From positions 2,314,001 through 2,378,000 of the forward strand of contig NC_070568.1 in NCBI RefSeq assembly GCF_026914185.1: a stretch of DNA of 64,000 nucleotides, in the 5' to 3' direction. The stretch comes from Puccinia triticina (lineage: Eukaryota; Basidiomycota; Pucciniomycetes; Pucciniales; Pucciniaceae). Position numbers and translations under genes: made by a program. Shown piece by piece: positions 22,901-33,625 of the stretch (within the stretch, counting starts at the first letter, position 1; each line of letters starts with the position of its first letter). The notes beneath the pieces were generated by a model. It saw only the letters and a list, made by a program, of their open reading frames with translations. It had not been told where the DNA came from and ran no database searches.

Positions 22901-23182
22901 GAAGCTGGTGATGCGTGCGATGCAGCCCCATTGGAAGGCATGCTGGACCAGGTTGGACTGCAGAGATACGTCGTTCCTAGTGGTCTCTCTGCTGCTGTTA
23001 TGTTTGAGGGGCAGGCATCCGACGTGGATCGGTTGTTGCTTCTGTTGTTGTTGGCTCAGGATGGGTTTTGCGAGTTGGATGGAGAGCGGTGGGCTGATGG
23101 TGAGGTTGGCGATGGTCTGGTGGGGGAAGAGGATCTGGTTGTGCGGGAGGACGAGGACGGGGAGGCTCGTCGTGACCGCCAT
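19961..23182 (-). CDS. Lon protease, peroxisomal (LONP2) type
   Basis: Four exons (23182-21384, 21325-20805, 20743-20322, 20251-19961) join to about 1010 residues. Order: N-terminal LON substrate domain starting at once (LPVLVLPHNQILFPHQ), coiled middle region, AAA+ module with Walker A GPPGVGKT near 533 and Walker B PVILLDEIDK split across intron 1, sensor region, and a protease domain with the catalytic Ser in KDGPSAGVALV (about 872) and the Lys in PVGGIREKVLAASRAG (about 914). The lack of a mitochondrial presequence and the LON domain at the extreme N terminus favour the peroxisomal form, which degrades oxidised matrix proteins. The C terminus reads RARAAGSFL: SFL resembles, but does not match, a canonical SKL-type PTS1 signal. 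Intron 3 starts GCACGC (GC-AG). Convergent with RPC40. Confidence 0.92.
20252..20321 (-). other. GC-AG intron in the Lon gene
   Basis: On the minus strand the exon ends GAAAAG and the intron begins GCACGC, ending TTGTTGGCAG. Joining gives GGIREK-VLAASRAG, the invariant catalytic-Lys segment of Lon. The only nearby GT would leave an unusually short intron and insert foreign residues in that segment. Confidence 0.8.
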
Positions 23183-23534
23183 CGTCGTCGTCGTCGTTGT
23201 CAGGAGAGGTCGGGAGAGGTCAGGAGGGCGAGAGGCCAGGAGAAGGTGTTGGGTTTTTATAGTCCAATGACATCATCGGACAGCCCGGCGGCGATCCGGA
23301 ACCCGGAAAAATACGATCTCCGGATCGGGCCTCCGCTGAAACTTCGGACAGAGGAGCAACGGTGAAACTGATACACGGCGGACGCAAAATTTCGAAAGAT
23401 ATCCGAATCAACCTCGGAAAAAGGACGTCGCGGACCCTGGTCGTACTGAAAACCGAAGGAGCTTCGAAGTGAGATCTGGGAGTCCTTCAAGCGCTGTTCG
23501 GAGTTTCTCCGGAGGAAAGTCCAAACTTCACTAA
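23183..23534 (-). promoter_or_regulatory. Lon upstream region
   Basis: About 350 bp between the Lon start codon and a MITE. It contains a (CGT)n-like stretch directly before the ATG and several TCCGGA/CGGA motifs. No TATA box is obvious and no gene is seen. Confidence 0.45.
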
Positions 23535-24351
23535 GGCCCCGTTTGGCAGCAGTGATGTTATGTAATAACTACTGCTTTTCTATAACCGGGCCTCACCGAG
23601 GCCCAAATCATATCACTCGCGCGTTTGGCAGATTTGAGAAGTGATGAAGGTCATCACGAATCTCGTCATCACCGCTCATCACCCCCGCCATTTCCCACAT
23701 AGTACCCCTGGGGGTCACATAGTACCCCTGGGGGTGTATTTGGGATGATATCGGCACACTTACACCACACATCCCCAACCATACCCTCCCACCAGTACAT
23801 TTGTTCCGGTACTCCCCTCGATGGCCGGTACAGACTTTGGACCGGCCATCCAACTTAGTCCACACTCCACTCCCATTGATTCCAACACACCCGCTCATCA
23901 AGAGAATATGCCCCCTGCAAGGTTGGATCTACCGACCATCCTCGTTAGCGACCAACTGTGTCGGCCATTATTGGGAGTGGATGATCCCTTGATGACCAAT
24001 ACAGTCATTCATCAAAGGGAGATGACCTCGTATTCCCTTTGGTGACCAATTCTATCGTTCATCAAAGAGTCTACATGTATGTATATGTACTCCCTGATCT
24101 CGACGAACGATCAAGTTGGTCATCGAAACGGCCTTGAACTCGCCTCAATGAGCATTTCTACCGGCCATCGAATACACAATCCAATGGCCGGTATGTACCG
24201 GCCATGCAGCTTGTTATGTAGATCAAAGTACATGACTCGAGTGTCTGCCAAACACTCAAGTTATGTAGAAATATATGAAATACACAAGTGATGTGTATCA
24301 CATTAGGTAAGTGCATGTCATCACATGACATTACTGCTGCCAAACGGGGCC
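23535..24351. mobile_element. PIF/Harbinger-like MITE upstream of Lon
   Basis: The ends GGCCCCGTTTGGCAGCAGTG and its inverse match over about 28 bp with two or three changes. TAA lies on both sides (23532-23534 and 24352-24354), the usual PIF/Harbinger target. The interior has CCGGCCAT and ATGACCAAT dyad half sites, a tandem CACATAGTACCCCTGGGGGT, and no transposase. It sits about 350 bp from the Lon start codon. Confidence 0.88.
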
Positions 24352-24386
24352 TAAGTCCGAAGGTGGGGGCGCGAACAAACTTATCA

Positions 24387-25828
24387 AAGTCCCTCCAAGG
24401 GGGCCCGAAGGGCCCTCCACAGGAGGGACTTACACCTAAGCGGTGAAAGTTGGCATGGCAGGGAACAAACTTGAGGCTCCATGAAGGGTTTTTTTTTGCA
24501 TCAGTATTTATACCCCCATGTCATGGTTTTTTTGCATGGTATGTTACACCAAAAGATAGAGAAGAAGCAGGGCTTCATCTTCATCTTATCCTTATTCCCT
24601 CAGCTCTACATTCCTGTTCGTCCGGGTGCTCCAAAGGCAAACGTGTACGGACTCGCTCAAAGATACCGCGATGCCATACTCTCACGAACTCACTGACACA
24701 CACATGCAGTTTCAATTACAAAGCTGAGATCAGTATAGGCTACTGAACATGATATGTCAGGTGGCTGTCTAAACTCTGAAAGGAAAAAAGATATTCGGGC
24801 AGTTTATCAAGTTACTCACTCCTCCCCCTCAGAAGGAAGTTGGATGGTTTGTTGCTTTGATTACACAATGAAGAAAGCAGATAATGAAACTTTTAAAACG
24901 GCAGTCCCCTCTGCAACATGCAGAGCTTTCATGTACTGAAAATCAGGAGAAATAACTTGGTAAGATGAGGGAGAAATTGTGAGATTACTAAAAAAAAGTG
25001 TGATTTTCTCAAAAATTCACGTTCCTCCTGTGCCAAAGATCACTGCTTGCGGGCAAGTCCCTCCTGCGGAGGTTGTGCCTTGCGCGACCTCCTTGGAGGG
25101 ACTGTGTTAATTTTGGGGCGCAAAGCGCCTCCACCGGAGGGACTTGTGCGGTATCGGTGATTTAGGACTGAGAGAAAAGGCCAAAAACACTGATTTTGAC
25201 AAATGTTCCCATAACTACGTCACCTCCAAGGATCCCAACAATGTTTTTGGACCAGATGAAATATCAACATCTTGTCTAATTTTTGATGCATCAATATCAT
25301 CATGAGTCCTCCTGCCTCACTCACAATGACCCATGAAAGATGGTGGATGGCAAAAGCCAACCCAAAGACTGTTAAAACAGCATTTTTAGTGCAAATCCAT
25401 ACACTTGCCTTGAGGAAAAAAAATGACAGGTATCCAGGACTTACTGCTCTGACAAATCTGAGAATGTCACAAAGCTGCAGGATGCGTGTGGGAACATGCA
25501 TTTTCAGCTATTCACTCCAAATCCCAAGGGAGCCAGTTGGAAAAACAGTGATCAATCATCTGTTCTAGCCAGGACAAGTTTTTTTGTGTTTACATCCCCT
25601 GTATCTCAAGTTTGGCAAGGAGAAAAATACACGAGAAGGTGGCTGGAGATAGCCACGCTTCTGATGAGACTCAGTGAAAATGTACGGGGTGATCACAAAA
25701 ACACACCACCGTACAGGGACCTTAGCACAAAAAGGCAAGGATTTGGGGCATAACTCTCAGGCCAAAATCACCTGTAAGGCATAAGTCCCTCCCAGAGGGA
25801 GGCCTTTGGCCTCCCTTGGGAGGGACTT
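24387..25828. repeat. Three AAGTCCCTCC palindromes spread over 1.4 kb
   Basis: Palindromic blocks lie at 24387-24431, about 25055-25145 and 25783-25828. Each starts AAGTCCCTCC and ends GGAGGGACTT, with an inner dyad such as GAGGCCTTTGGCCTC. The DNA between is AT-rich without a gene. The outer two may be the ends of an element, with the middle block an internal copy. Confidence 0.6.
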
Positions 25829-25916
25829 AGTTAAGTTAGAGGAAAGTCCTCCTTTGAGTTTTCCCCAAAAGGCCCCTTGAGATGGATTTGGATGTAATTC
25901 GAAGCAGATTCAAAAA

Positions 25917-27279
25917 GGGTCAGCCTTTAGGCACTCCAAAAATTTACTATGTGCACTCCACATTTTTGGCTTTGGGGGGACCTTACTCCAAAAAACTTGG
26001 AGTACTGGGACTTTGTACTCCCAAAACATGGAGTCTCTGGATGGGCACTCCATGTTTGTTGGCGTACAGACCCTGTTACTATAAAATTCTCCAAAATAGG
26101 GGAGTGCAGCTAGATGCACTACAAAAAACAAGGAGTGCATGCCCAAGCACTCCACCTTTTCAGCAAAGGAAGCTGGCTTTGCACTCCAGTAGCTGCAATA
26201 TTCATTGGAGTGGATTGGAGTGCACTCCAAAACTCATCTTTTCTGGAGTGCCCGGAGTATGCACATACCCAAATAGAGCAGAGCACACAGGCCACTCAAT
26301 GATCAATTATCAAGAGGCTCCATGCCGGGGTGCCACTGGTACTCTGCTCAATGGCCGACACAGACTGGTCATCAAGAGATGCCACTCCACTCGATGACCT
26401 GCATGGACCAGTCATTGAGAGGAGTGACATCTCCACTTGATGTCCAGTCTGTGCCAGTCATTGAGCGGGGATGTCACTCCACTCAATCACCGGCATATTG
26501 AGTGGGGGCGTCACTCCCCTTGATGAGCGACAATGGACAGGTCACTGAGTCTGAGTGGAGTGACATCTCCCCTCAATGACCATTCCATGCTGGTCATCAA
26601 GTGGAGATCTCACTCCCCTTGATGTATACCCGTCATCAAGTGGAGATCTGACTCCCCTCCGACCGGTCCATGCCGGTCAGCAAGGGGAGGTCTCACTCCA
26701 CTCAATGACCAAGCAGACCGTTCATTGAGTGGAGTGACATCTTGCTCCACTTGATGACCGGTATATGTAGAGCGTTCATCGAGTGGGGTGTGTACCCCAA
26801 CCCGGCTGGATGACCAGTCATCAAGTGTGGTGTGTACCCAGCTTGATGATCAGTCATGAGTGCGGTGTGTATACTCGAGGGGTCATCAAGTGTGGTTAAG
26901 ACCCAGCTCAATGGCCGATCATTGAGTGGCCAGGTGTTGCACCGCTTGATGGCCGGCGGCAGTGATGCCAGTCGCATATCTGGAATTCCAAGTAATGCAC
27001 TCCCCTTGCAGGCTCTTTCACGGAGATGAACCATTAGAAATGGAGTGCTGGCACCATGCACTCCAAGCTAGTGGAGTGAACCATCTAGGCACTCCTTAAA
27101 TTTGGCGGCCTTTTGAGTGCACAGTAGCTCACTCCAATTGCTCTGGCCTACTGGGGTCCCCACTCCAACTGACCTTGGAGTGCGCTTGACTGTACTCCAA
27201 CAGTATTTGGAGTGCACACTTCATGAACTCACTTCTGGAGTGCACTTAGTAAAAAAGTGGAGTGCCTTAAGGCTGACCC
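25917..27279. mobile_element. GGGTCAGCC-ended TIR element with internal dyad array
   Basis: The left end GGGTCAGCCTTTAGGCACTC mirrors the right end GAGTGCCTTAAGGCTGACCC, and the similarity continues inward (TTTACTATGTGCACTCC and GGAGTGCACTTAGTAAA). Flanks read ATTCAAAAA and ATTCGAATA, a possible diverged 9-bp duplication. Inside the ends lie GGAGTGCA/TGCACTCC half sites, and in the centre (about 26330-26960) a long CCGGTCAT/ATGACC dyad array. No coding frame is convincing. Confidence 0.8.
26330..26960. repeat. CCGGTCAT dyad array within the GGGTCAGCC element
   Basis: Alternating inverted half sites such as CACTCCACTCGATGACC and CAGTCATTGAGAGGAGTG, with arms changing together along the array (ACATCTCC with GGAGATCT; CACTCCCC with GGGGATG). 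Confidence 0.8.
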
Positions 27280-27529
27280 ATTCGAATAACATGAGACCTT
27301 GGATGTTCTTCGAGTGTGGACTTGGAAAAATACTCGAAAGAGGTTTGAATAATATTTGAACAGGGGCCCTTTGTTTGATTAAGAATATTCAAATGGGGAC
27401 CCATCAGACCCGGCTCAAATGCTGCTTGGCCCGGCCCATTTGAAGTATAGACCCGGCTCAAATGCTGCTTGGGGATTGGACCCGGCCTTGTATTTTGGTT
27501 GGGTTGCATGTATAATGAATGGGCTCTTA

Positions 27530-27641
27530 CACCAGGAAAAAAGAATGTTCACTTGCCAACAAGTGAAATAGCAAAGTAAAAAGGGGCCTTTGTACTTTTT
27601 GATGTCACTTGCAGACAAGTGATCATTGTTTTTTCCTGGTG
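27530..27641. mobile_element. CACCAGGAAA mini-element (112 bp)
   Basis: It begins CACCAGGAAAAAAG and ends TTTTTTCCTGGTG. TTA flanks both sides (27527-27529 and 27642-27644). Inner arms TTCACTTGCCAACAAGTG and CACTTGCAGACAAGTGA add further symmetry. This is the smallest member of the CACCAGGAAA family (see 29465 and 39093). Confidence 0.85.
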
Positions 27642-27689
27642 TTATTTCATTATCAGCTAGTTAAACTATGTACATGATATGTGTTTTGT

Positions 27690-28020
27690 GAAGAGAAATA
27701 TAATACAGGAGGCGAGAGCAACAAAGGAGACAAGAGTGCTGTCCTCTATGAGCTGGGTTTCTTCATTGAGACAGATATTGTGGCGGCCTGGTTGCTGCTG
27801 ATGCTACCGCGGGCAGTCAAGGGCAATGTTTGGATGGTGCTTGCCGCCGGTCAATCCTCATGCAGACAATTGGTTGATTGCGGGTGTTTGGCAGCAGTCA
27901 ATAAATGGCTCTCTGACGAAGTGCGTATGCCTCTGAGGAAGGGGTTGGCAGGTGTTGACCTTTTGGGGTATTGGGCAAAGAGAGTCAGAGAGTGAGTGGT
28001 GACTAACCAAGAGTCTTCAT
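27690..28020 (+). other. Possible gene fragment of unknown function
   Basis: An open stretch of about 100 codons with non-repetitive, protein-like composition (GFFIETDIVAAWLLLMLP, VNKWLSDEVRMPLRKGLAGV) ends close to a GTGAGT donor-like site. The acceptor-like TTGATGTAG at 28050-28058 leads into another open segment that is cut by the CACTA MITE at 28155. No start or family is recognised and the phases do not join cleanly, so this may be a decayed or captured host fragment. Confidence 0.3.
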
Positions 28021-28154
28021 TTGTTGCACCTCTCACTTTGGCTTCTATCTTGATGTAGTTGAATGCTGAGGCCGAGCTCTCTAACCGCGCCCTCTCTCCC
28101 TGTTCCTCAAGAGCCCCCGCAGAAAAATCAATCAGCCAGTGGTTTGGTCTGAGA

Positions 28155-28789
28155 CACTACAACCTGTACCTCATGTCCTATACCGGTTATCTGGTAAAAA
28201 CACTGGGATATTTGGTAAAAAACAGGATATTTGGTATCATTATTTTTTCCTTTGCCCATGGCAACAACATGTCACAGGCAATTCACAACTTGTCACAGAC
28301 AAGTCACAACATGTTACAGACAAGTCACAACGTGTTACAGACAAGTTACAACATGTCACAAACATTTCACAACATGTCACAAACATTTCACAACCTGTCA
28401 CAGACATTTCACAGCATGTCTAAGCCGTTTCACAGCATGTCTAAGACATTTCACAGCATGTCACAGACATTTCACAGTATGTCACAGACATTTCACAGTA
28501 TGTCACAGACATTTCACAAGATGCTACAGACATTTCACAAGAGGCTTCTGTGTGTAGCATCTTGTGAAATGTTTGTGACATGCTGTGAAATGTTTGTGAC
28601 ATGTCTGTCACATGTTGTAACTCGTCTGTGACAACTTGTGACATGTATGTGACACATTGGGAATTGCCTGTGACATGTTGCCACAGACAAAGGAAAAGAA
28701 TGATGAGACCAAATATCCTGTTTTTTTATCAAATATCCTGGTGTTTTTACCAGATAACCCATATGGCATATGAGGTACAGGTTGTAGTG
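28155..28789. mobile_element. CACTA-type MITE, copy 2
   Basis: It begins CACTACAACCTGTACCTCAT and ends ATGAGGTACAGGTTGTAGTG, a perfect 20-bp inverted terminus, flanked by AGA on both sides. The interior is again a 22-bp repeat (CACAGACATTTCACA...) mirrored about the centre. Same family as 10970-11574. Confidence 0.93.
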
Positions 28790-29464
28790 AGACACAAGCC
28801 AAGAAGAATGGAGGGACGTACATCTCAAGGCACAAGGGGAGATGGTGGTTGCAGGGACATGGGAGGACTGTGAGACTGACTGAACATGAGGCTCTGAAGG
28901 CCACAGGCAAGGCCCAGGATGATCATGACCAGGGAGGAATTGTCAGGGCCTGAGTTCCTAAAAAGGAAAACACACTCAGCTTGACTGCAGTGCGGGAGGA
29001 GAAAGCCGCGCCTCCAATGGAGGGGCTGGTAGAGCTAAGTTGTACTTGAACCTGAAAGGTTTGTAAAGGAAAACTCAAGCTTACCTGGTAAGGTAGCAAG
29101 TGAAAGGAGCTAGAGAGAAAGGGTAGTGGTTAACGGCGGAGGTGACGGCGGAGGCGGAGTCAAGGGAGGCAAGGAGAAGAGGTCTTGAAGATATAAAGGA
29201 AAATGAGATATGAAATAGACAAAAGCCCCGGTTGTGTGTATCAAACAAGGTAGACGGCGTAGTAATCTGAATAATAATCTAGCGGACCTTTTGTGTTTGT
29301 GGGGCGGAGGCCCCAGGTCTTTTATAGCCAAATATGAAGGCCGCACTTAGACGTTGTGTCTTCACGATGTTCTTGTTTGAACTAAATCCACGTGTGGTAC
29401 ATTTGCGTGGATTTTACTCACTCAAGCTTGACAAACTAAATCCACGCGTGGATTGTGCTCACTC
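28790..29464. other. Gene-free stretch
   Basis: After the MITE a short open segment (KNGGTYISRHKGRWWLQGHG in one frame) runs for about 50 codons. The rest is unremarkable, with a TCCACGCGTGGA-type palindrome pair near 29388-29452 (CTAAATCCACGTGTGG and CTAAATCCACGCGTGG). Nothing further is supported. Confidence 0.35.
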
Positions 29465-29931
29465 CACCAGGAAAAAAAAAGTCACTTGATGGCAAGTGAC
29501 ATGATGCAGCTTTGGTTTCTGCTCCAGAGCTGCTTCAGTGCTTCTCCAAGTCTGCTCAACCAGCACTTGTAGAGCTTGGACTAAAGCTGAGAATCAGCTG
29601 GGCCAGGACTGTTTAAAAGCTGAGCATGAGCTGGAAACCAAAGCTGAGCATGAGCTGGGCACCAAAGCTGAGCATGAGCTGGGAGCCAAAGCTGAGTATC
29701 AGCTGACCAGAAATGTGAATTAGTGGTGCCCAGCCAAAACTGAGGATCTCCTGTGGAAATTCTGAAAGGTAAGTAGATGGGGGGGGGGGGGGGGGGAATG
29801 TGGTTAGATGGTGGGTATATGGTGGGTATATGGTGGGTATATGGTGGGAATATGGTGGGTAGATGGTGGGTAGCCCGCTGGAGCTGGCATGATGTCACTT
29901 GTCATCAAGTGACTATTTTTTTTTCCTGGTG
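29465..29931. mobile_element. CACCAGGAAA-family element (467 bp)
   Basis: The left end CACCAGGAAAAAAAAAGTCA is mirrored by the right end TGACTATTTTTTTTTCCTGG, and inner arms GTCACTTGATGGCAAGTGAC and GTCACTTGTCATCAAGTGAC extend the ends. Flanks are CTC and CTT, an imperfect 3-bp duplication. The interior has GCTGAGCATGAGCTGG repeats, a G-run of about 20 nt near 29780-29797 and TATGGTGGGTA repeats. Confidence 0.82.
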
Positions 29932-30169
29932 CTTGAGCTCGACAACTTGTGAGTGTTACCCAGCTGGGTATGACACCCACTGGTACTCTACTCAGTCGCG
30001 CTTACTCGCGCACTTGTTGTCTTTGGCGCGTGCTGTGCTTGGAGCTGCACTATGCGCGCACAGCTCTTCTGCTGCGCGCGCAGTGTCAGCCGTGGCGCTG
30101 TCTGGACTAGTCAAGGGCTGACAGGAATGTTTGAGATGTACATCTCCGCTTGGATATAAATGTCAAAAG

Positions 30170-30600
30170 GTGCTGTGCAACCCACAGTCCTCCTCTTGCG
30201 GACCTCCGAAGCCCTTTTGGATAGCATCCAGAGGGCCTCCGGAGGCCCTCCAAACCTCCTTGGTAGGTCAAGGTTCCACCTCCAGAGGGCCTTTGGAGTG
30301 GAAAACATTCAAAGGGCCTCCAAGGGTTCCATCTCTGGAGGGCCTTTGAAGTGGATGGCATCCAAAGGGCCTCCGAGGGCACTCCGAACCTCCTTGGGAG
30401 GCCAGGGTTCCACCTCCAAAGGCCCTTTGGAGTGGGTATTGATACGGTCCAACCCGCTGGTTGGACGGATATTTCTGTCACATTTGAATGCACTTTGAAG
30501 TTTCCGCGCAACTTTGGAGAAGCTTCAGAGAAACTTTGAAGAATGTCCAAAGGACCTTGACTTTGGAGGTCCTCCAAATGAAATACCCCACTTCAAAGGT
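30170..30600. repeat. CCTCCAAAGGCCCTTTGGAG minisatellite
   Basis: Roughly 60-bp units containing AGGTTCCACCTCC, AGAGGGCCTTTGGAG and CATCCAAAGGGCCTCC repeat several times with inverted internal symmetry. Frames through it reflect the repeat. Confidence 0.7.
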
Positions 30601-30744
30601 TTTTTGGAGAAAACTGTAAGAGTCTGAAATAGACTCTTCACTCAAGGGCTTTTGAAGGGAAGGGGATCCACCAAATGGATCAAGGAGGGGCTTGAGACAA
30701 GACCAATGTCTTGGAGATAATTCTAGAACCCAACAGTGTTTTAT

Positions 30745-30885
30745 TTCTAGCTCAGTAGAAGAATCAGTATTGTTCTCTACTGTATGTACAATTGGTGATG
30801 ATGAGAAATGAAAAGGAAAAGGAAAGAAAGAAAAGGCTTACCTAGCTCAGTAGAAGAAGCAGTATTGTTCTCTACTGAGCTAGGA
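30745..30885. repeat. Direct repeat TAGCTCAGTAGAAGAA
   Basis: TAGCTCAGTAGAAGAATCAG with GTATTGTTCTCTACTG (about 30749-30783) returns with one base change at about 30842-30877. The two are roughly 93 bp apart. Confidence 0.7.
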
Positions 30886-31009
30886 AGGAGATGGAGTTGT
30901 TGAGACTAAGTATTTGAGTCGAGCTGAGTGTGTGATATTCTTGTGATTGCTTTGTGGGCCCGCGGAGCGCGCGGGGCTTGCAAAAACCCTTAAAAGTGCG
31001 TCCGCCGTG

Positions 31010-31285
31010 TACTTTACAAGTATCAGCATTGTGCGTGTATTGTATCAAAATAGATGTATTTTGGATGTATTGGTTATCAGATACAATACATGGTTTTTCA
31101 AAACTGTGTATTTGGGTGCCCAATACAATACAATACAATACAGCATGTATCAGGGGAAATACATGCTGTATTGTATTGAAATACATGTATTTGTGATGTA
31201 TCTGATATCAGATACAATACAAACTTTTCCAAAACTATGTATTGCCAATACAGATACAAATACACGTATTGTATCAGTTTCACCG
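31010..31285. mobile_element. ATACAATACA inverted element
   Basis: The block from GTGTATTGTATCAAAATA to its approximate inverse near 31262-31278 (CACGTATTGTATCAG) is built of TGTATTGTATC and GATACAATACA in both orientations and can fold on itself. A related motif run lies at about 11797-11850. No target duplication could be fixed. Confidence 0.55.
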
Positions 31286-31629
31286 TGCAGAGGAGGCTCT
31301 GACACAGTCAAGCATTGCAGTGGTTGCGCTCAAACTCTTGATCTTTCTGCAGAAATTGGCAACTCAAAGATAGAACGCATATGGCACACAGGTCTCGCTG
31401 ACATCAGTTGGGAAGACTCTTGCAGAAGAAGAAAGTGTTTATACATATGATAGAGAAAACTAGTAATTACAAGTCTACAATATTTGAGATACTGACAGGA
31501 TTTTAGATACAAACAGTAATTGACATCTTGAAAGGATTCTAGATACAACTAGAAGAAAGAATCTGCAAGCTGGAATTTTAATGTAGAAGATACAAGGCTG
31601 CTGAGGGCTTTGGAATTGGAAAAAGATGA

Positions 31630-32468
31630 TCAATGCTTTGAGAGAAGCATGGCCACCTGTCTCTCGTCGATGTGGGCGGGCTTGTTGTCCTTGGGGTGGG
31701 TGTTCTTCTCGCCGCAAGTGGCCAAGATACTGTGGACAGCTTTCTGGAGGGTTTGATCTGGGCTATGAGTGCAGTAAAATGCAGACAGTTAGCTGTCTTG
31801 GACAAGTTTGCTAGTGGGATTGGATGGAAAGAAAGGATGCTAACATTTCTTTTGCCACCACTTTGTCCTTCGAATTGTGCAGCGACAACTGGGAAGAAAC
31901 AATGACACTGCTATTAAGTACTTGAACTGTTTTTAGCGCGCATGGCAGCATCACAGTGGGATTTACTTGGCAGCCTCCACTCGAAGCTGACTGCAGGTTC
32001 TTCTCGCGCAAAGTCTGGGCTGCCCTATTGGAATAGACAAGAAGAAAAAAGGGCAAGGGATGGTCAGTTAATGATGACACCGATGCAAACCACAGTCGAA
32101 ACAAGCATACTTCAAGCATTTCGATTTGGAGCAGCGACGCCTTTGCTGTTGCGGCAGGTAACGCTATCGGCCGAGTTCCGACGGAAGAGTTGGTCGGCAT
32201 CGAGGTGGACAGCCCGGCGACTGACGGAGTGGGTTTCCTGGCCGTCGGAGGCCTTTGCGAAAAAGCCTCCCATGCCCAGAGCCATGCTGATCGGAAACAC
32301 CCCTCCTAAGAAGCAGGCGCCGCCCATCGAGAAGGCCAAGCTGCTGAGCCACTGCCACCAGGCATATCCAAGCATGTTGAGCCCCATCCCGCCCCACGAG
32401 GTGAAGCCGCCGTGCATCAGGCTGTTGCTCAGCCATCTGGCAATGGCATGCAGGTCCTTGTCTTTCAT
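31630..32468 (-). CDS. Small four-exon gene of unknown function, two hydrophobic segments
   Basis: Four minus-strand exons (32468-32163, 32024-31967, 31888-31862, 31757-31630) join in frame through GT-AG introns of 138, 78 and 104 nt to 172 residues, and exon 3 is only 27 nt. The protein begins MKDKDLHAIARWLSNSLMHG, has two Gly-rich hydrophobic stretches near residues 25-70 (LNMLGYAWWQWLSSLAFSMG and GACFLGGVFPISMALGMGGF), then a polar tail ending HIDERQVAMLLSKH. Pyrimidine-rich acceptors precede exons 2-4. I do not recognise the family; a small membrane protein is the plain reading. An upstream coding exon (ATG near 32586 with a signal-like start) is possible, so the N terminus is uncertain. 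It stands isolated among transposons and is more GC-rich than they are. Confidence 0.6.
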
Positions 32469-32618
32469 TCCGCTGAATTCTTCCGCACGGCGTGACGGGA
32501 CACAGCGACGAGCACGAAGACAAGGGTGATTAGGCAGGCTAGGTATAAAAACTGAGGCTCAATGTGAATCCCACAACAAGAAACATGTTGCCGGATCAGC
32601 TCAGGATCACTCGGTATT

Positions 32619-33613
32619 AGAGAATGTAAAAAGGTACCCGTTGCTAGGTACCCGGCACCGCCTGGCGGGTACCGCCCACACCCGCCCCGCACCCGCCCAG
32701 CGGTGCCGGATGCGGTGCCGGGTGCCCGTTTTTTAGCAAAAAGCGGTGCGGTACCCGGGTACCGCCCCCAAGTACCGTTCATCCCCGGCTGGGGAGCCGG
32801 GTACTCCGGCACGCGGCCACCTTTGGCCGGCCATCGAGGGGATCAATTACTCCTCTCAATGGCCGGCAGGGGAGCGTGTCCTCTTCTCGACGCCATCGAG
32901 AGGAGTTAACCATTCCTTTGATGGCATCCAGAGGGGGATGGACTCCCATTGGTGCCATCGAGGGGAGTACAAACTCCCCTTGATGGGATCAAGGTGTGTA
33001 CTCCCCTCGATGTCATCGAGAGGAGCACCCCCCCCCCCCCCCCCCCCCTCGATGTCATTGAGAGGACACACTCCCCTCCATCGAGGGGAGTGTGTCCCCT
33101 CGATGACAAGGGGATTGCGTCCTCTTGATGACACCGAGGGGGGTTGTGTATTCCCCTCAATGTCATCGAGAGGACATACCCCACTCGATTCCATCGAGGG
33201 GAGTGCACCATCCCCTCAATGACCGAGGGGAGCCGAGGGGAATATCTAGAAAGTAGAATCCTTCTAAATCCCTCGATGGCATGGAGGGGATTATATCTTC
33301 CTCGCAATGCCATAAACGGGAGTGTTCCCCCCCCCCCCCCCCCCCCCCTTAATGTCATCGAGGGGGTGCACTCCTCTCAATGACCGGTCTCTGCCGGCCA
33401 TCAAGAGGGTAGTGAGTCTTCACGCCCTCCCTTTGGGGCTTGGGAGTGAGTTTTGACAAAAAAAAACCAGCTGGTACCCGTGGTACCCGCCTAAAAGACC
33501 GCTGGTACCCGCCTGGCGGTGCCGGATGCGGTGCCGGGTGCCCGTTTTTCTCAAAAAACGCGCGGGTACCGGCGGTGCAACCGGTACCCGGGTCCGTTTT
33601 GACATTCTCTACT
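32619..33613. mobile_element. AGAGAATGT-ended element with GGTACC and CCGGTCAT arrays
   Basis: The left end AGAGAATGTAAAAAGGTACC is mirrored by CGGGTCCGTTTTGACATTCTCT at the right. GGTACCCG-rich blocks with an identical GCGGTGCCGGATGCGGTGCC core lie near both ends. The centre (about 32820-33415) is a dyad array of CTCCCCTCGATG and CATCGAGGGGAG half sites, interrupted by C-runs of about 20 nt at 33027 and 33327. No target duplication is evident. Confidence 0.7.
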
Positions 33614-33625
33614 TGGTACCCATTA

